Part shown: piece after piece, positions 1 to 7,396 of the stretch | Position numbering within the stretch: the stretch's first letter is position 1 | Layout of the letters: the number at the start of each line of letters is the position of its first letter | Assembly (NCBI GenBank): GCA_020721945.1 | Contig: DYLT01000012.1 | Coordinates: forward strand, 1 to 35,114 | Origin: Blastopirellula marina | GTDB taxonomy: Bacteria > Planctomycetota > Planctomycetia > Pirellulales > Thermoguttaceae | DNA length: 35,114 nt | Direction: 5' to 3' | Program-made: the position numbers and the translations under genes | Notes under the pieces: model-generated | Told to the model about the DNA's origin: nothing | What the model saw: the letters and a program-made list of their open reading frames with translations, nothing else | Databases searched by the model: none

Positions 1-309
1 GGGCGCGCCGTTAATGTTCAAAACATAATATGGCATATTGCCTCCGTTGGAACGCTCCACCCCGAACGACTCGAGATCCACCAGCAGGCTGAACGCCAGG
101 CTGCCCTGGCCCGTCCACCAGCGTTTGGTCCCGCGCCCACGCCCCGCGGTCTGCCGGTCGGCCACGATCAGCCGGGGCCAGCGGTCGGCGGATTCGGCGG
201 CCATCGCGCGGGCCCGGTCGTTCGTCGAGCCGATCACGGCGTGGTGCTCGACGTGCCGGACGAAGGTCTCGCGGATCAGGCGGCCGGGATCCGGGGGAGC
301 AGACGTCAT
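1..309 (-). CDS. birA: Biotin--[acetyl-CoA-carboxylase] ligase, N-terminal part, cut by window edge
   Basis: The enzyme activates biotin with ATP and attaches it to the carrier domain of acetyl-CoA carboxylase. The frame opens with ATG at 309 and is still open at base 1. Residues 27-30 read GSTN, followed by an ADRQTAGRGRGTKRWW segment (about 50-65) and GSLAFSLLVD (69-78), the substrate-binding signature of the family. The STN motif lies so close to the start that there is no N-terminal helix-turn-helix, so this is the ligase-only type and not a biotin repressor. It lies 51 bases downstream of thiC on the same strand, and no clear ribosome-binding site precedes it, so it is probably read from the thiC transcript. 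From about base 50 down to 1 the reading becomes AT-rich (AAT ATG CCA TAT TAT) and no longer resembles the family, so the last 16 or so residues are doubtful. Confidence 0.88.
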   Translation of the reverse strand, partial: MTSAPPDPGRLIRETFVRHVEHHAVIGSTNDRARAMAAESADRWPRLIVADRQTAGRGRGTKRWWTGQGSLAFSLLVDLESFGVERSNGGNMPYYVLNINGAP

Positions 310-360
310 GGGGAATAAGGGGCAGGTCGAACGAGACGGCGGTTCCTGGCCTCGTGCGCG

Positions 361-1662
361 TCAGGGCCGCTGGCGCTCCATGCGGCGCAGCTCGGCGGTG
401 GTCTTCATGGAACAGAACTTCGGGCCGCACATGCTGCAGAAGCGGCCATCGCCGGCGTCGGCGGCCGCCAGCGATTCCTCGCGCAGGCGCCGCGCGGTCT
501 GGGGATCGAGCGACAGGCGGAACTGCTCTTCCCAGTCGAAGGCGAAGCGGGCACGGGACAGGGCGTCGTCGCGATCGCGCGCGCCCGGACGCCTGCGCGC
601 CACATCGGCCGCGTGCGCCGCAATCTTGTACGCCACCACGCCTTGGCGCACGTCGTCGAGGTTGGGCAGACCGAGGTGTTCCTTGGGCGTCACATAGCAG
701 AGCATGGCCGCCCCGTACCACGCGGCCATCGCGGCCCCGATCGCGCTGGTGATGTGGTCGTAGCCCGGCGCGATGTCCGTCACCACGGGGCCGAGCACGT
801 AGAACGGGGCCTCGTGGCACCACTCCCGTTGGAGCCGCACGTTCATCTCGATCTGGTCCATGGGCACGTGCCCGGGCCCTTCGATCATCACCTGGCAGTT
901 GTGCTGCCAGGCCCGCCGCGCCAGTGCGCCCATGACGCGGAGTTCGGCGAACTGGGCTTCGTCGCTGGCATCGGCCAGCGAGCCGGGCCGCAGCCCGTCG
1001 CCCAGGCTCCACGTGACGTCGTGGGCGTGAAGGATCTCGCAAAGGTCGTCGAAGTGGGTGTAGAAGGGGTTCTCTTGGCCGTGGGCCGTCATCCATTTGG
1101 CGACCAGCGAACCGCCGCGGCTGACAATTCCGGTGACCCGCTTCTCGGTCAGCGGCAAGTGCTCACGGAGCAGCGCGGCGTGGATGGTCATGTAATCGAC
1201 GCCTTGCCGGGCCTGGCGCTCGACCGCCTCGAGAAAGTCCTGCGGGCGCATGTCGCAGATGTCGTCCAACCGCTCGGCGACCTCGTAGATCGGCACCGTG
1301 CCGACGGGCACCGTCGTGGTGTCGATGATCCGCCGGCGGATCACGTCGATGTCCGGGCCGGTCGAGAGGTCCATGACCGTGTCGGCTCCATACGCCACGG
1401 CCGCGCGAACCTTCTTCAGCTCGCACTCGGTGTCGCTGGTGACCGCCGAGTTGCCCAGGTTCGCGTTGATCTTGGTTCGCGCGGCGATCCCGATGCCGAT
1501 GGGGTGGAGCCCCTTGGTCAGGTGGGCCTTATTGGCCGGGATGACCATCCTACCCCGGGCGACCTCGCCCCGCACGAGTTCGGGATCGAGCCCCTCGTCA
1601 TGCGCCACGGTTTCCATCTCGGGGCTGATTTCGCCCGCCCGGGCCAGTTCGATCTCGGTCAT
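361..1662 (-). CDS. thiC: Phosphomethylpyrimidine synthase ThiC
   Basis: This radical-SAM enzyme rearranges 5-aminoimidazole ribotide into hydroxymethylpyrimidine phosphate, the pyrimidine half of thiamine. The 433-residue protein shows the ThiC landmarks: [12 protein letters not shown] near residues 65-76, [11 protein letters not shown] near 92-102, [14 protein letters not shown] in the middle, and the C-terminal iron-sulfur motif CSMCGPKFC at 409-417. It is the short form without the extra N-terminal domain found in E. coli. I chose ATG 1662 because GGAG lies at 1672-1675, nine bases upstream; ATGs at 1686 and 1740 are in frame but lack a site. birA follows on the same strand. A good promoter sits at 1747-1774, and the roughly 78-base leader contains no recognisable TPP riboswitch, so control by thiamine, if any, must work otherwise. 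Confidence 0.97.
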   Translation of the reverse strand: MTEIELARAGEISPEMETVAHDEGLDPELVRGEVARGRMVIPANKAHLTKGLHPIGIGIAARTKINANLGNSAVTSDTECELKKVRAAVAYGADTVMDLSTGPDIDVIRRRIIDTTTVPVGTVPIYEVAERLDDICDMRPQDFLEAVERQARQGVDYMTIHAALLREHLPLTEKRVTGIVSRGGSLVAKWMTAHGQENPFYTHFDDLCEILHAHDVTWSLGDGLRPGSLADASDEAQFAELRVMGALARRAWQHNCQVMIEGPGHVPMDQIEMNVRLQREWCHEAPFYVLGPVVTDIAPGYDHITSAIGAAMAAWYGAAMLCYVTPKEHLGLPNLDDVRQGVVAYKIAAHAADVARRRPGARDRDDALSRARFAFDWEEQFRLSLDPQTARRLREESLAAADAGDGRFCSMCGPKFCSMKTTAELRRMERQRP

Positions 1663-1746
1663 CCACCAATACTCCACGCGGCCCATGGGATTTGCCGGCG
1701 ATCCCGGCGCGACGCCTTGCGGCGGCGCGACGGCCCGCAACAGGTC

Positions 1747-1774
1747 ATCCTATCACCGGCCCAGGGCTTGTCAA
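1747..1774 (-). promoter_or_regulatory. Sigma-70-type promoter of thiC
   Basis: Read on the minus strand, a perfect TTGACA (1774-1769) is followed after 16 bases by TAGGAT (1752-1747). Transcription would begin near 1740 and give a leader of about 78 bases. The same TTGACA/TAGGAT pair recurs before the GH127 gene at 29411-29440. The -35 box overlaps the in-frame stop of the symporter remnant. Confidence 0.7.
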
Positions 1775-1977
1775 CGAGCGTCGAGGTTGCACGGGCGCGT
1801 AGACCACATCCACCAAGACGTCCCGACCAGCGCCCAGGCGAGTGTTCGGCCTGCCAGGAAGAACCCGTCGTTGGTCTGGGCCTGCCGGGCGCGCAGGGCC
1901 AGCCACAGGCCGACCGCCAGGCTACCGAACCGCACGACGCCGCACGCGGCAGCGTCCCCGGGGAGTCCGTGGAAGGC
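1771..1977 (-). pseudogene. Remnant of a sodium:solute symporter (SSS family)
   Basis: Read on the minus strand, an open stretch between TGA (1980-1978) and TGA (1773-1771) encodes about 68 residues. They contain VRFGSLAVGLWLALRAR, then TNDGFFLAGRTLAWALVGTS. A short hydrophobic helix, a basic stretch, (F/Y)FLAGR.L.W and a following VG.S are the N-terminal hallmark of sodium:solute symporters (known family pattern). Nothing of the remaining dozen or so membrane helices is present, and the frame ends after WWMWST. I infer a decayed fragment, because no start with a ribosome-binding site is visible. The rest of the 1663-2235 gap (1978-2235) shows nothing else beyond the ribosome-binding site of the next gene. 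Confidence 0.5.
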
Positions 1978-2235
1978 TCAATCCGGCAGGCAGGCTCGGA
2001 ATCCTCAAGAGACCATGTCCGGCAGTCTGCCGCCACCGCGGGCCGCGGCGCTTGCGAGCAGACCATACGGCTTGGGCCGTCGAGAGTCAACCAGCCCGCG
2101 CGGGTTGCGGCGCGCGGGCGGGTGTGCTATGACGTCGATGCCGCGGGGCGGATTCGAGCCCGTGGAACCTCGACTCGGGCGACGCCGGGCCCGCGTCGGG
2201 TTGCACAGGCCCTCACGGTTTCTGGAGGATTTCCC

Positions 2236-3318
2236 ATGGCACCACCTGTTCGCGTCGGGCTTGTCGGGTCGCAGTTCATCTCCCGCATCCATGCCGAGGC
2301 GTTCCAGTCGGTACCGCAGGGCGAATTGTTCGCGGTGTCCTCGCCCACCCCGGGCCATGCCCAGGCGTTGGCCGCACGGTTCGGTATCCCGCACCACTGG
2401 ACCGACTACCAGAAACTTTTGGAGATGGACGAGATCGATCTGGTGGTCTTGGGCGTGCCGAACCACCTGCACTGCGCGTTTACGGTACAGGCGGCCGCAG
2501 CGGGAAAGCACGTGGTCTGCGAGAAGCCGCTGTGCCTGAACCTGCGCGAGGCCGACGAGATGATCGAGGCATGCCGCCGGGCGGGCGTGAAACTGATGTA
2601 CGCCGAGGAACTCTGCTTCGCGCCCAAGTACGTGCGATTGAAGAAGCTCTTGGACGACGGGGCCTTGGGCAAGCCGACCCTCCTGAAGCAGTTGGAGAAA
2701 CACGACGGCCCTCACGCCCCGCACTTCTGGGACATCGACCGCTCGGGCGGCGGCGTCGCGTTGGACATGGGCTGCCACGCCATCGAGTTCTTCCGATGGA
2801 TGCTCGGCAAGCCGCCCATCCGCTCGGTCTATGCCCACATGGCCACCCAGGTCCACACCGGCAAGACCCAAGGCGACGACAACGCCCTCATCCTCCTCGA
2901 GTTCGAGGGAGGCTGCATGGCGCTGGCCGAAGAGAGCTGGACCAAGCTCGGCGGCATGGACGACCGGGCCGAGGTCTACGGCTCCGAGGGCGTGGCCTTC
3001 GCCGACCTGCTTCGCGGCAACTCGATCGTCACGTATTCGCTCGGCGGGTACGACTACGCGGTCGAGAAGGCCGGCTCGACCAAGGGCTGGAGCTTCACGA
3101 TCTACGAAGAAAGCTGGAACTACGGCTTCCCTCAGGAAATGGCCCACTTCGTCGACTGCGTGCAGAACGACAAGCAGCCCTTGGAGACCGGCGAGGACGG
3201 CCGCGCGGTGCTCGAAGCCCTCTTCGCCGCATACCAGTCGGCCGGCACCGGGTGCAAGGTGACGCTGCCGTTGACGACCGATGCCGCCAGGCCGATCGAC
3301 CTGTGGAAGAAGTCTTGA
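2236..3318 (+). CDS. Gfo/Idh/MocA family NAD(P)-dependent oxidoreductase
   Basis: A cytoplasmic dehydrogenase of 360 residues, from a family acting on sugars, inositols and related cyclic polyols. The N-terminal Rossmann fold begins VRVGLVGSQFISRIHAEAF (residues 5-23), where the usual GxGxxG has become GLVGSQ. The family signature CEKPLC is at 95-100 (EKP 96-98), and DMGCHAIE near 178-185 supplies the usual catalytic-region histidine. The C-terminal alpha/beta domain is complete and ends GCKVTLPL. The start is set by GGAGG at 2224-2228, seven bases before ATG 2236. It is followed after 82 bases by the beta-helix gene on the same strand. There is no signal peptide, unlike the Tat-exported relative at 18297. 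The substrate cannot be told from sequence. Confidence 0.92.
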   Translation: MAPPVRVGLVGSQFISRIHAEAFQSVPQGELFAVSSPTPGHAQALAARFGIPHHWTDYQKLLEMDEIDLVVLGVPNHLHCAFTVQAAAAGKHVVCEKPLCLNLREADEMIEACRRAGVKLMYAEELCFAPKYVRLKKLLDDGALGKPTLLKQLEKHDGPHAPHFWDIDRSGGGVALDMGCHAIEFFRWMLGKPPIRSVYAHMATQVHTGKTQGDDNALILLEFEGGCMALAEESWTKLGGMDDRAEVYGSEGVAFADLLRGNSIVTYSLGGYDYAVEKAGSTKGWSFTIYEESWNYGFPQEMAHFVDCVQNDKQPLETGEDGRAVLEALFAAYQSAGTGCKVTLPLTTDAARPIDLWKKS

Positions 3319-3400
3319 CCCGCCGCCGCGCTCGCGGCGACAACATCGTGGCGATCGGGCGATGTAGCCCCGGCTACCCCGATGGAGGATGGTGTTTGCC

Positions 3401-5047
3401 ATGACCATGCGAACCACGAACCGATGGGCTCTTGCGATCCTCGTGCTGGCGGCCGCGCGGGCGGGCGCCCAAACCGTCGGCGACGCGCCGAAAGCGATTC
3501 CCACCTTCCATTGTCTGGGCCTTTACTGGTCGCCGCCCGGCGGGGCCGCTGACAAGGAAGTGCTCGTTCGCTATCGTCCCCAGGGCGATCGCACGTGGAA
3601 CGAAGCCCTGCCCATGCGATACAACCCCATTCCGGGCACCGACGAAGACCTGGCCGACTACCGCGGGAGCATCGTCCGTCTCGCCCCCGGCACGACCTAC
3701 GAAGTCGAGTTGTCGCTGGCCGGCACGTCGACCAAGGCGCGCTGGACCGCGTCGACCTGGAGCGAGCGTTTTCCCATCGGCCAGACGGTTCGCGTGGCCG
3801 ACCGCGACACGCCGCTGGTGCTCCGCGAGTCGGGCACGCCCGGCGCGTACCGCCTCTACGACGGCCGCGGGGCAACGATCGACGTCGGGCACCGCCACGA
3901 CCAGTGCGTTACGATCGACGCCTCGTACGTGATCCTGCGAGGATTGACGCTCAAGGGGGCCGGGGTGGGCGAACCGAGTCGCGGCAGGCCCTTGGGCGCT
4001 GTCCAGATCGACGGCGGACACGACATCGTGATCGAAGATTGCGACATCTCCGACTGGGGCCGGCGCCATCCCGAAACCGGCTTCGGCCGCGATTACGACT
4101 CGGCCATCTTCTCGCGCAGCCGGACCCTCGAACGCCTGATCGTCCAGCGCTGCAAGCTGCACCATCCCCGCTGGACCACGAACCCTTGGGACGAACGGTT
4201 TGACCGCCACACGACCGGCCCCCAGTGCATTTCCCTATTCGATACGGCCGGCAACCATGTGATCCGCTATAACGAGTGCTGGTCGGACCTGGATCACATG
4301 TACAACGACGGCATCGGCGGCGGCAGCAACGGCAGTTTCCGCGGCGCGCCCGGGCCCGATTCCGACATCTACGGAAACCTGGTCAGCCACTGCTGGGACG
4401 ACGGCCTGGAGGTCGAAGGCGGCAGCCGCAATGTGCGCGTCTGGGGAAACTACATCACGCAGACCCTCATGGCCATCGGCAACGCCGCGGGCTCGATCGG
4501 GCCGTTGTACATCTGGGAGAACGTGGCCGGCCGCAGCCAGCGCGATCGCGACGCGGTGGGCTTGAATTTCCTGAAGATGGGCTATGCCGGCGGCGAGCAG
4601 TGGATGACGGGACACATGTACATTTTCCACAACACCATCTTCCGTGAGGACGATTGGCTGCCCCAAGGCGGCCTCGGCGGCGATCGCATCGTCAAGCACG
4701 TGGTCTCGCGCAACAACATCCTCCACGTGCGATCCCCAACGGGCCCCAGTGCCAGCAGCCACCGCCAGAACATCGACAACGACTTCGACTACGATCTCTA
4801 CCGCGGCAGGGTGCCCGAGGGCCACGAGGCGCACGGCGTGCGCGGCGAACCGGTCTACGCGGCCGGGTCGGGATTCGATCCGGCAACCAGGACTGGTCAC
4901 TTCCAACTGGCGCCCTCGAGTCCCGGCGCCGGCGCGGGCGTGGCGATTCCCAATTTCACCAGCGACTTTTCGGGCCCCGCGCCCGACATCGGCGCCCACC
5001 AGCGCGGCGCGCCGCCGTTGCGATTCGGCGTAGCGGCCGGGCCGTAG
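3401..5047 (+). CDS. Secreted right-handed beta-helix protein with N-terminal FN3-like domain
   Basis: The precursor is 548 residues. MRTTNRWALAILVLAAARAGA followed by Q is a Sec signal peptide. Residues about 30-120 look like a fibronectin-type-III-like beta sandwich (EVLVRYRPQGDRTWNE, later LAPGTTYEVELSLAG). From about 125 a parallel beta-helix follows, with repeating coils of the type YVILRGLTLKG, HDIVIEDCDISDWG, LIVQRCKLHH, HVIRYNECWSD, SDIYGNLVSHCWDDG and NVRVWGNYITQT. The end, SDFSGPAPDIGAHQRG, matches the DIGA(H/Y) closing motif common in such proteins. Beta-helices of this kind include polysaccharide lyases and glycosidases, but no catalytic set can be named here. GGAGG at 3384-3388 serves ATG 3401 with a 12-base spacing; ATG 3389 touches the site and ATG 3407 is further away. 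Confidence 0.85.
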   Translation: MTMRTTNRWALAILVLAAARAGAQTVGDAPKAIPTFHCLGLYWSPPGGAADKEVLVRYRPQGDRTWNEALPMRYNPIPGTDEDLADYRGSIVRLAPGTTYEVELSLAGTSTKARWTASTWSERFPIGQTVRVADRDTPLVLRESGTPGAYRLYDGRGATIDVGHRHDQCVTIDASYVILRGLTLKGAGVGEPSRGRPLGAVQIDGGHDIVIEDCDISDWGRRHPETGFGRDYDSAIFSRSRTLERLIVQRCKLHHPRWTTNPWDERFDRHTTGPQCISLFDTAGNHVIRYNECWSDLDHMYNDGIGGGSNGSFRGAPGPDSDIYGNLVSHCWDDGLEVEGGSRNVRVWGNYITQTLMAIGNAAGSIGPLYIWENVAGRSQRDRDAVGLNFLKMGYAGGEQWMTGHMYIFHNTIFREDDWLPQGGLGGDRIVKHVVSRNNILHVRSPTGPSASSHRQNIDNDFDYDLYRGRVPEGHEAHGVRGEPVYAAGSGFDPATRTGHFQLAPSSPGAGAGVAIPNFTSDFSGPAPDIGAHQRGAPPLRFGVAAGP

Positions 5048-5094
5048 GCGCGACGGACTGCCCATCCATCCTGGCTCGCCTCAGGGAGAGAACC

Positions 5095-5623
5095 ATGTTA
5101 CGGATCGTGATGTTTGCCGCCTGCCTTCTGGCGGCCCACGCGCTTGCGGCCCAACCCAAGTCGACCGATTTCCATCCGGTGCGAAAGCCCCTGGCGATCG
5201 GAAAGGTCGACCTACGACGAGGAGATCGCCGTCGAGGTTCCCGCGGGCCGCCACCGCATCCGCGTCGACAACTTCGGCAACGACTGGGTCGCCGTCGCCA
5301 AGTACACGTTCGCCGGGTGCAAGGTGCTCGATCGTCCCAACGTTCTGGTATGCGGCATGAAGACCCAAGGGCTGGCCATGCTGTGGATCCAGAACCGCGA
5401 GAGTTGCTGGTACCACCACGGGCAGGGCAAGGTCGGCGACGTGGGGGCGTTTGCGCTGGATGTCGTGGGCCTGCCCCACGGGCCCCATCGCGTGGAGTGG
5501 TGGGAAACGTGGAAAGGCGCGGTGGCGCGGACCGAGCCCGCGGAAGTCCGCGGTGGCAAGTTGACCCTTCGCGTCCCTCCGCTGGCAAGCGATGTGGCGG
5601 TCAAGATCCGACCTGCGCCGTGA
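5095..5623 (+). pseudogene. Frameshifted secreted fragment resembling the C-terminal domain of a cellulase-like glycosidase
   Basis: ATG 5095 has GGAG at 5085-5088 and encodes a signal peptide (MLRIVMFAACLLAAHALAAQ), then TDFHPVRKPLAIGKVD. That frame then turns into arginine-rich nonsense. The next frame carries clean coding from STYDEEIAVEVPAG onward: RHRIRVDNFGNDWVAV, LAMLWIQNRESCW, HRVEWWETWKGAV and LRVPPLASDVAVKI, ending at TGA 5621-5623. Removing one C in the gacctac stretch at 5209-5215 would join the two into about 176 residues (KVDYDEEIAV). The second part resembles the beta-sandwich tail that follows the catalytic barrel in planctomycete cellulase-like proteins (family knowledge), yet no barrel precedes it. 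I infer either a decayed gene with an internal deletion plus frameshift, or a small secreted protein with a sequencing error. Confidence 0.7.
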
Positions 5624-5710
5624 ACGCCCCGGGGAAGCCGCGGCGCCGCCTGGTCGAAGTGCTTTCGAGAACCCGGCACTCGCATGGCGCCTGCCGACGC
5701 GGCACGCGCG

Positions 5711-6544
5711 TCACTCCTCGTGCTGGAGCAATTCGGTGTCGTAGGCCTCCTCCAACTGCCGTACCGTGTTGGCCAGTTCCTGGTTCTCCTCGATGATCGC
5801 CGAGATCTGGAGCTCCCATTCGGTGCTGGCCGCGCGGAGCGACGCCAGGTCGAGCGGCAGCTTGAGCATTTTGGCCAGGCGCCGGGTGACGGCCTCGATG
5901 CACCGCGGGTTGGTGCCCTGGAGATAGCTGGGGATCTCCGCGGCCAACGAGACCATTTCGAACCCTAAGGCGCCGGCCTGCGACATCAGGTAGCTCGTGA
6001 ACGAGCCCGGCCCGCGGTACCCGCTGCGGCGCAAGCCGTACTGGTCCATCTCGGGCAGCAGGCGGACGTCGGAACACGTCATGTACAGTCGCGGTTCGCG
6101 GGTGTGCGGCACGGCCCCGCCGAACGATCCGACGAAGACGATCCGCCGCACGCCCACCTCGCGGGCCAGGCGAAACACGCAGCTTCCGAAGGTCCGCCAC
6201 TGCAAATTGGGCTCCTTCCCGATGAAGAACGCGAGGTTTGCCGGCTCGTGGACCGAAAACACGTTCGTCGGCATCTCGCAGGACGCGACGAGTCCGTCCT
6301 CGATCACCACGTGGGGACGGAACAGGGCGGCGATCTCCATCGACCCCGGAAAGTTGAACAAATAGAACGGTTCCGGGTCGATCTCGGCGAACGGCTGCGC
6401 ATCGAGCAAATGCACCAGCCGCGTCACGGTGCCCGTCGAGACGTCGCCACCATCCATCCACCCGCTCAGCGCGAGCACCAACGTGCCCTGGGAGAGCGCA
6501 GGGTGGCGCTGAAAGATCAGCGGGTCGGTCGGGGTTGAAGTCAT
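5711..6544 (-). CDS. PAC2 family protein
   Basis: A cytoplasmic protein of 277 residues related to the proteasome-assembly-chaperone-2 fold. Typical features are LVLALSGWMDGGDVST (about 22-37), the FPGSMEIAALFRPHVVIEDG region, IVFVGSFGGAVPHTREPR (about 138-155) where PAC2 proteins carry a conserved G.xG..pHtr stretch, and GPGSFTSYLMSQAGALGFEMVSLAAEIPSYL cut into its two known blocks (GPGSFTSYLM and SLAAEIPSYL). The last 60 residues form a charged helix (WELQISAIIEENQELANTV) likely to be a coiled coil. Bacterial members have no settled function. The gene is monocistronic and convergent with the fragment at 5095-5623. Its -10 box lies six bases before ATG, so the mRNA is probably leaderless (promoter entry 6551-6580). 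Confidence 0.9.
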   Translation of the reverse strand: MTSTPTDPLIFQRHPALSQGTLVLALSGWMDGGDVSTGTVTRLVHLLDAQPFAEIDPEPFYLFNFPGSMEIAALFRPHVVIEDGLVASCEMPTNVFSVHEPANLAFFIGKEPNLQWRTFGSCVFRLAREVGVRRIVFVGSFGGAVPHTREPRLYMTCSDVRLLPEMDQYGLRRSGYRGPGSFTSYLMSQAGALGFEMVSLAAEIPSYLQGTNPRCIEAVTRRLAKMLKLPLDLASLRAASTEWELQISAIIEENQELANTVRQLEEAYDTELLQHEE

Positions 6545-6550
6545 GCCGGT

Positions 6551-6580
6551 ATTCTATGACGCCGCTGGCGACCGCGGCAA
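6551..6580 (-). promoter_or_regulatory. Promoter of the PAC2 gene, probably giving a leaderless mRNA
   Basis: On the minus strand TTGCCG (6580-6575) is followed after 18 bases by TAGAAT (6556-6551). Only six bases (accggc) separate the -10 box from ATG 6544, so initiation seven bases downstream of the -10 falls on the A of the start codon. No ribosome-binding site fits in this space. Confidence 0.55.
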
Positions 6581-6615
6581 CCATCCCAAGCCTCCCCTTG
6601 CCCACGCGCGGCAGC

Positions 6616-6644
6616 TTGATTCGATGGCCCCGCGCGGGTACACT
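6616..6644 (+). promoter_or_regulatory. Promoter of the triheme cytochrome gene
   Basis: TTGATT (6616-6621), 17 bases, TACACT (6639-6644). Start of transcription would be near 6651, giving a leader of about 80 bases. It diverges from the PAC2 promoter, the two -35 boxes lying 35 bases apart. Confidence 0.6.
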
Positions 6645-6732
6645 CGGCCGAAGCGCGGCGCCGCGATGCAGCTCGCCGGCGCGCCGGCGCGGTGGTCCCG
6701 GAACACGGCTTTGGCAGGCTCCGAGCGGTGGG

Positions 6733-7350
6733 ATGATGGCAGGCCGCACGACAATTCGCCCGGCCTGGGCCCTTTGGGGCATCGTGGCTTGCTGCCTTGC
6801 CGTCCGCGGGGGACGCCTCGTGATGTGCGAAGATCGGGGCGTCGAAGCGAGGCGTCCCTCGGGTGGGAAGATCCTCTTCCCGCCCGATCGTGCCATCCTC
6901 ATGGTGGGAACCTTCCACGTGATCGTCAAGGGAGGACAGGGCGGTCTCTACGTGGACGGGCAGCCGCAGCCCTGGGAACCGTTCGAGCCGCCGCTCCGCG
7001 TGGCCAAGGTCGGCTTGTGTCCAGGGGCGCACGAGATCCGCGTCGGCCACCGGTCCGTCCGATTCGTCGTGGCCCTGAGCGAGGAGGAACACGACGGGCC
7101 GAAGGACTGGCCGCTCCACCACCTGCACTCAATCAACGCCCAGCGCCGTTGTTCGGGCTGCCACGCCACGCACGAAACGAACGGCCGCCTGCACGTCGGG
7201 GCGCTCAAGCCGTCGGACGCCTGCTTCGCCTGTCACCGCCGCGACTGGTTCCAGGACACGCACGCGCATCTGACCGGGCCGCTGGACCACTGCCGCGACT
7301 GCCACGCGCCGCACGACGCCGTGCGCAAGCCTCTGATGAAGGCGCCGTAG
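6733..7350 (+). CDS. Exported triheme c-type cytochrome (doubled-CxxCH type)
   Basis: The 205-residue precursor has an N-terminal hydrophobic stretch, WALWGIVACCLAV (12-24), fitting an export signal. Residues about 45-118 form a beta-rich domain (ILMVGTFHVIVKG, GGLYVDGQPQPW, AHEIRVGHRSVRFVVAL). The C-terminal third holds three CxxCH heme-attachment motifs: CSGCH (140-144), CFACH (164-168) and CRDCH (187-191). The first and third continue as CxxCHxxH, the doubled-CXXCH pattern. Extra histidines (DWPLHHLHS, DTHAHL) can serve as distal ligands. The protein would act as a periplasmic electron carrier. The start is uncertain: ATG 6733 and ATG 6736 follow GGTGGG (6727-6732) almost directly. No partner oxidoreductase or cytochrome-maturation gene is adjacent, so the electron donor is unknown. 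Confidence 0.82.
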   Translation: MMAGRTTIRPAWALWGIVACCLAVRGGRLVMCEDRGVEARRPSGGKILFPPDRAILMVGTFHVIVKGGQGGLYVDGQPQPWEPFEPPLRVAKVGLCPGAHEIRVGHRSVRFVVALSEEEHDGPKDWPLHHLHSINAQRRCSGCHATHETNGRLHVGALKPSDACFACHRRDWFQDTHAHLTGPLDHCRDCHAPHDAVRKPLMKAP

Positions 7351-7396
7351 GGGCCCCCGGGCGGCGCCGGGGACTCCCCGGATCACGCCACGCCAC

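Noticed and set aside
1675-1740. TPP riboswitch in the thiC leader
   Set aside because: The small GNRA-type hairpin there (GCC-GCAA-GGC) lacks the conserved TPP-binding blocks.
613-2235. Very long open frame on the plus strand across thiC leading into the oxidoreductase
   Set aside because: It is antisense to a certain thiC and the product is Arg/Gly/His-rich without family features. High GC leaves such frames open by chance. The real gene starts at ATG 2236 with GGAGG.
7355-7372. CCCCGG-loop-CCGGGG hairpin between the cytochrome and the convergent unknown gene, as a terminator
   Set aside because: A six-pair stem without a T tract on either strand; such GC palindromes are expected by chance at this base composition.
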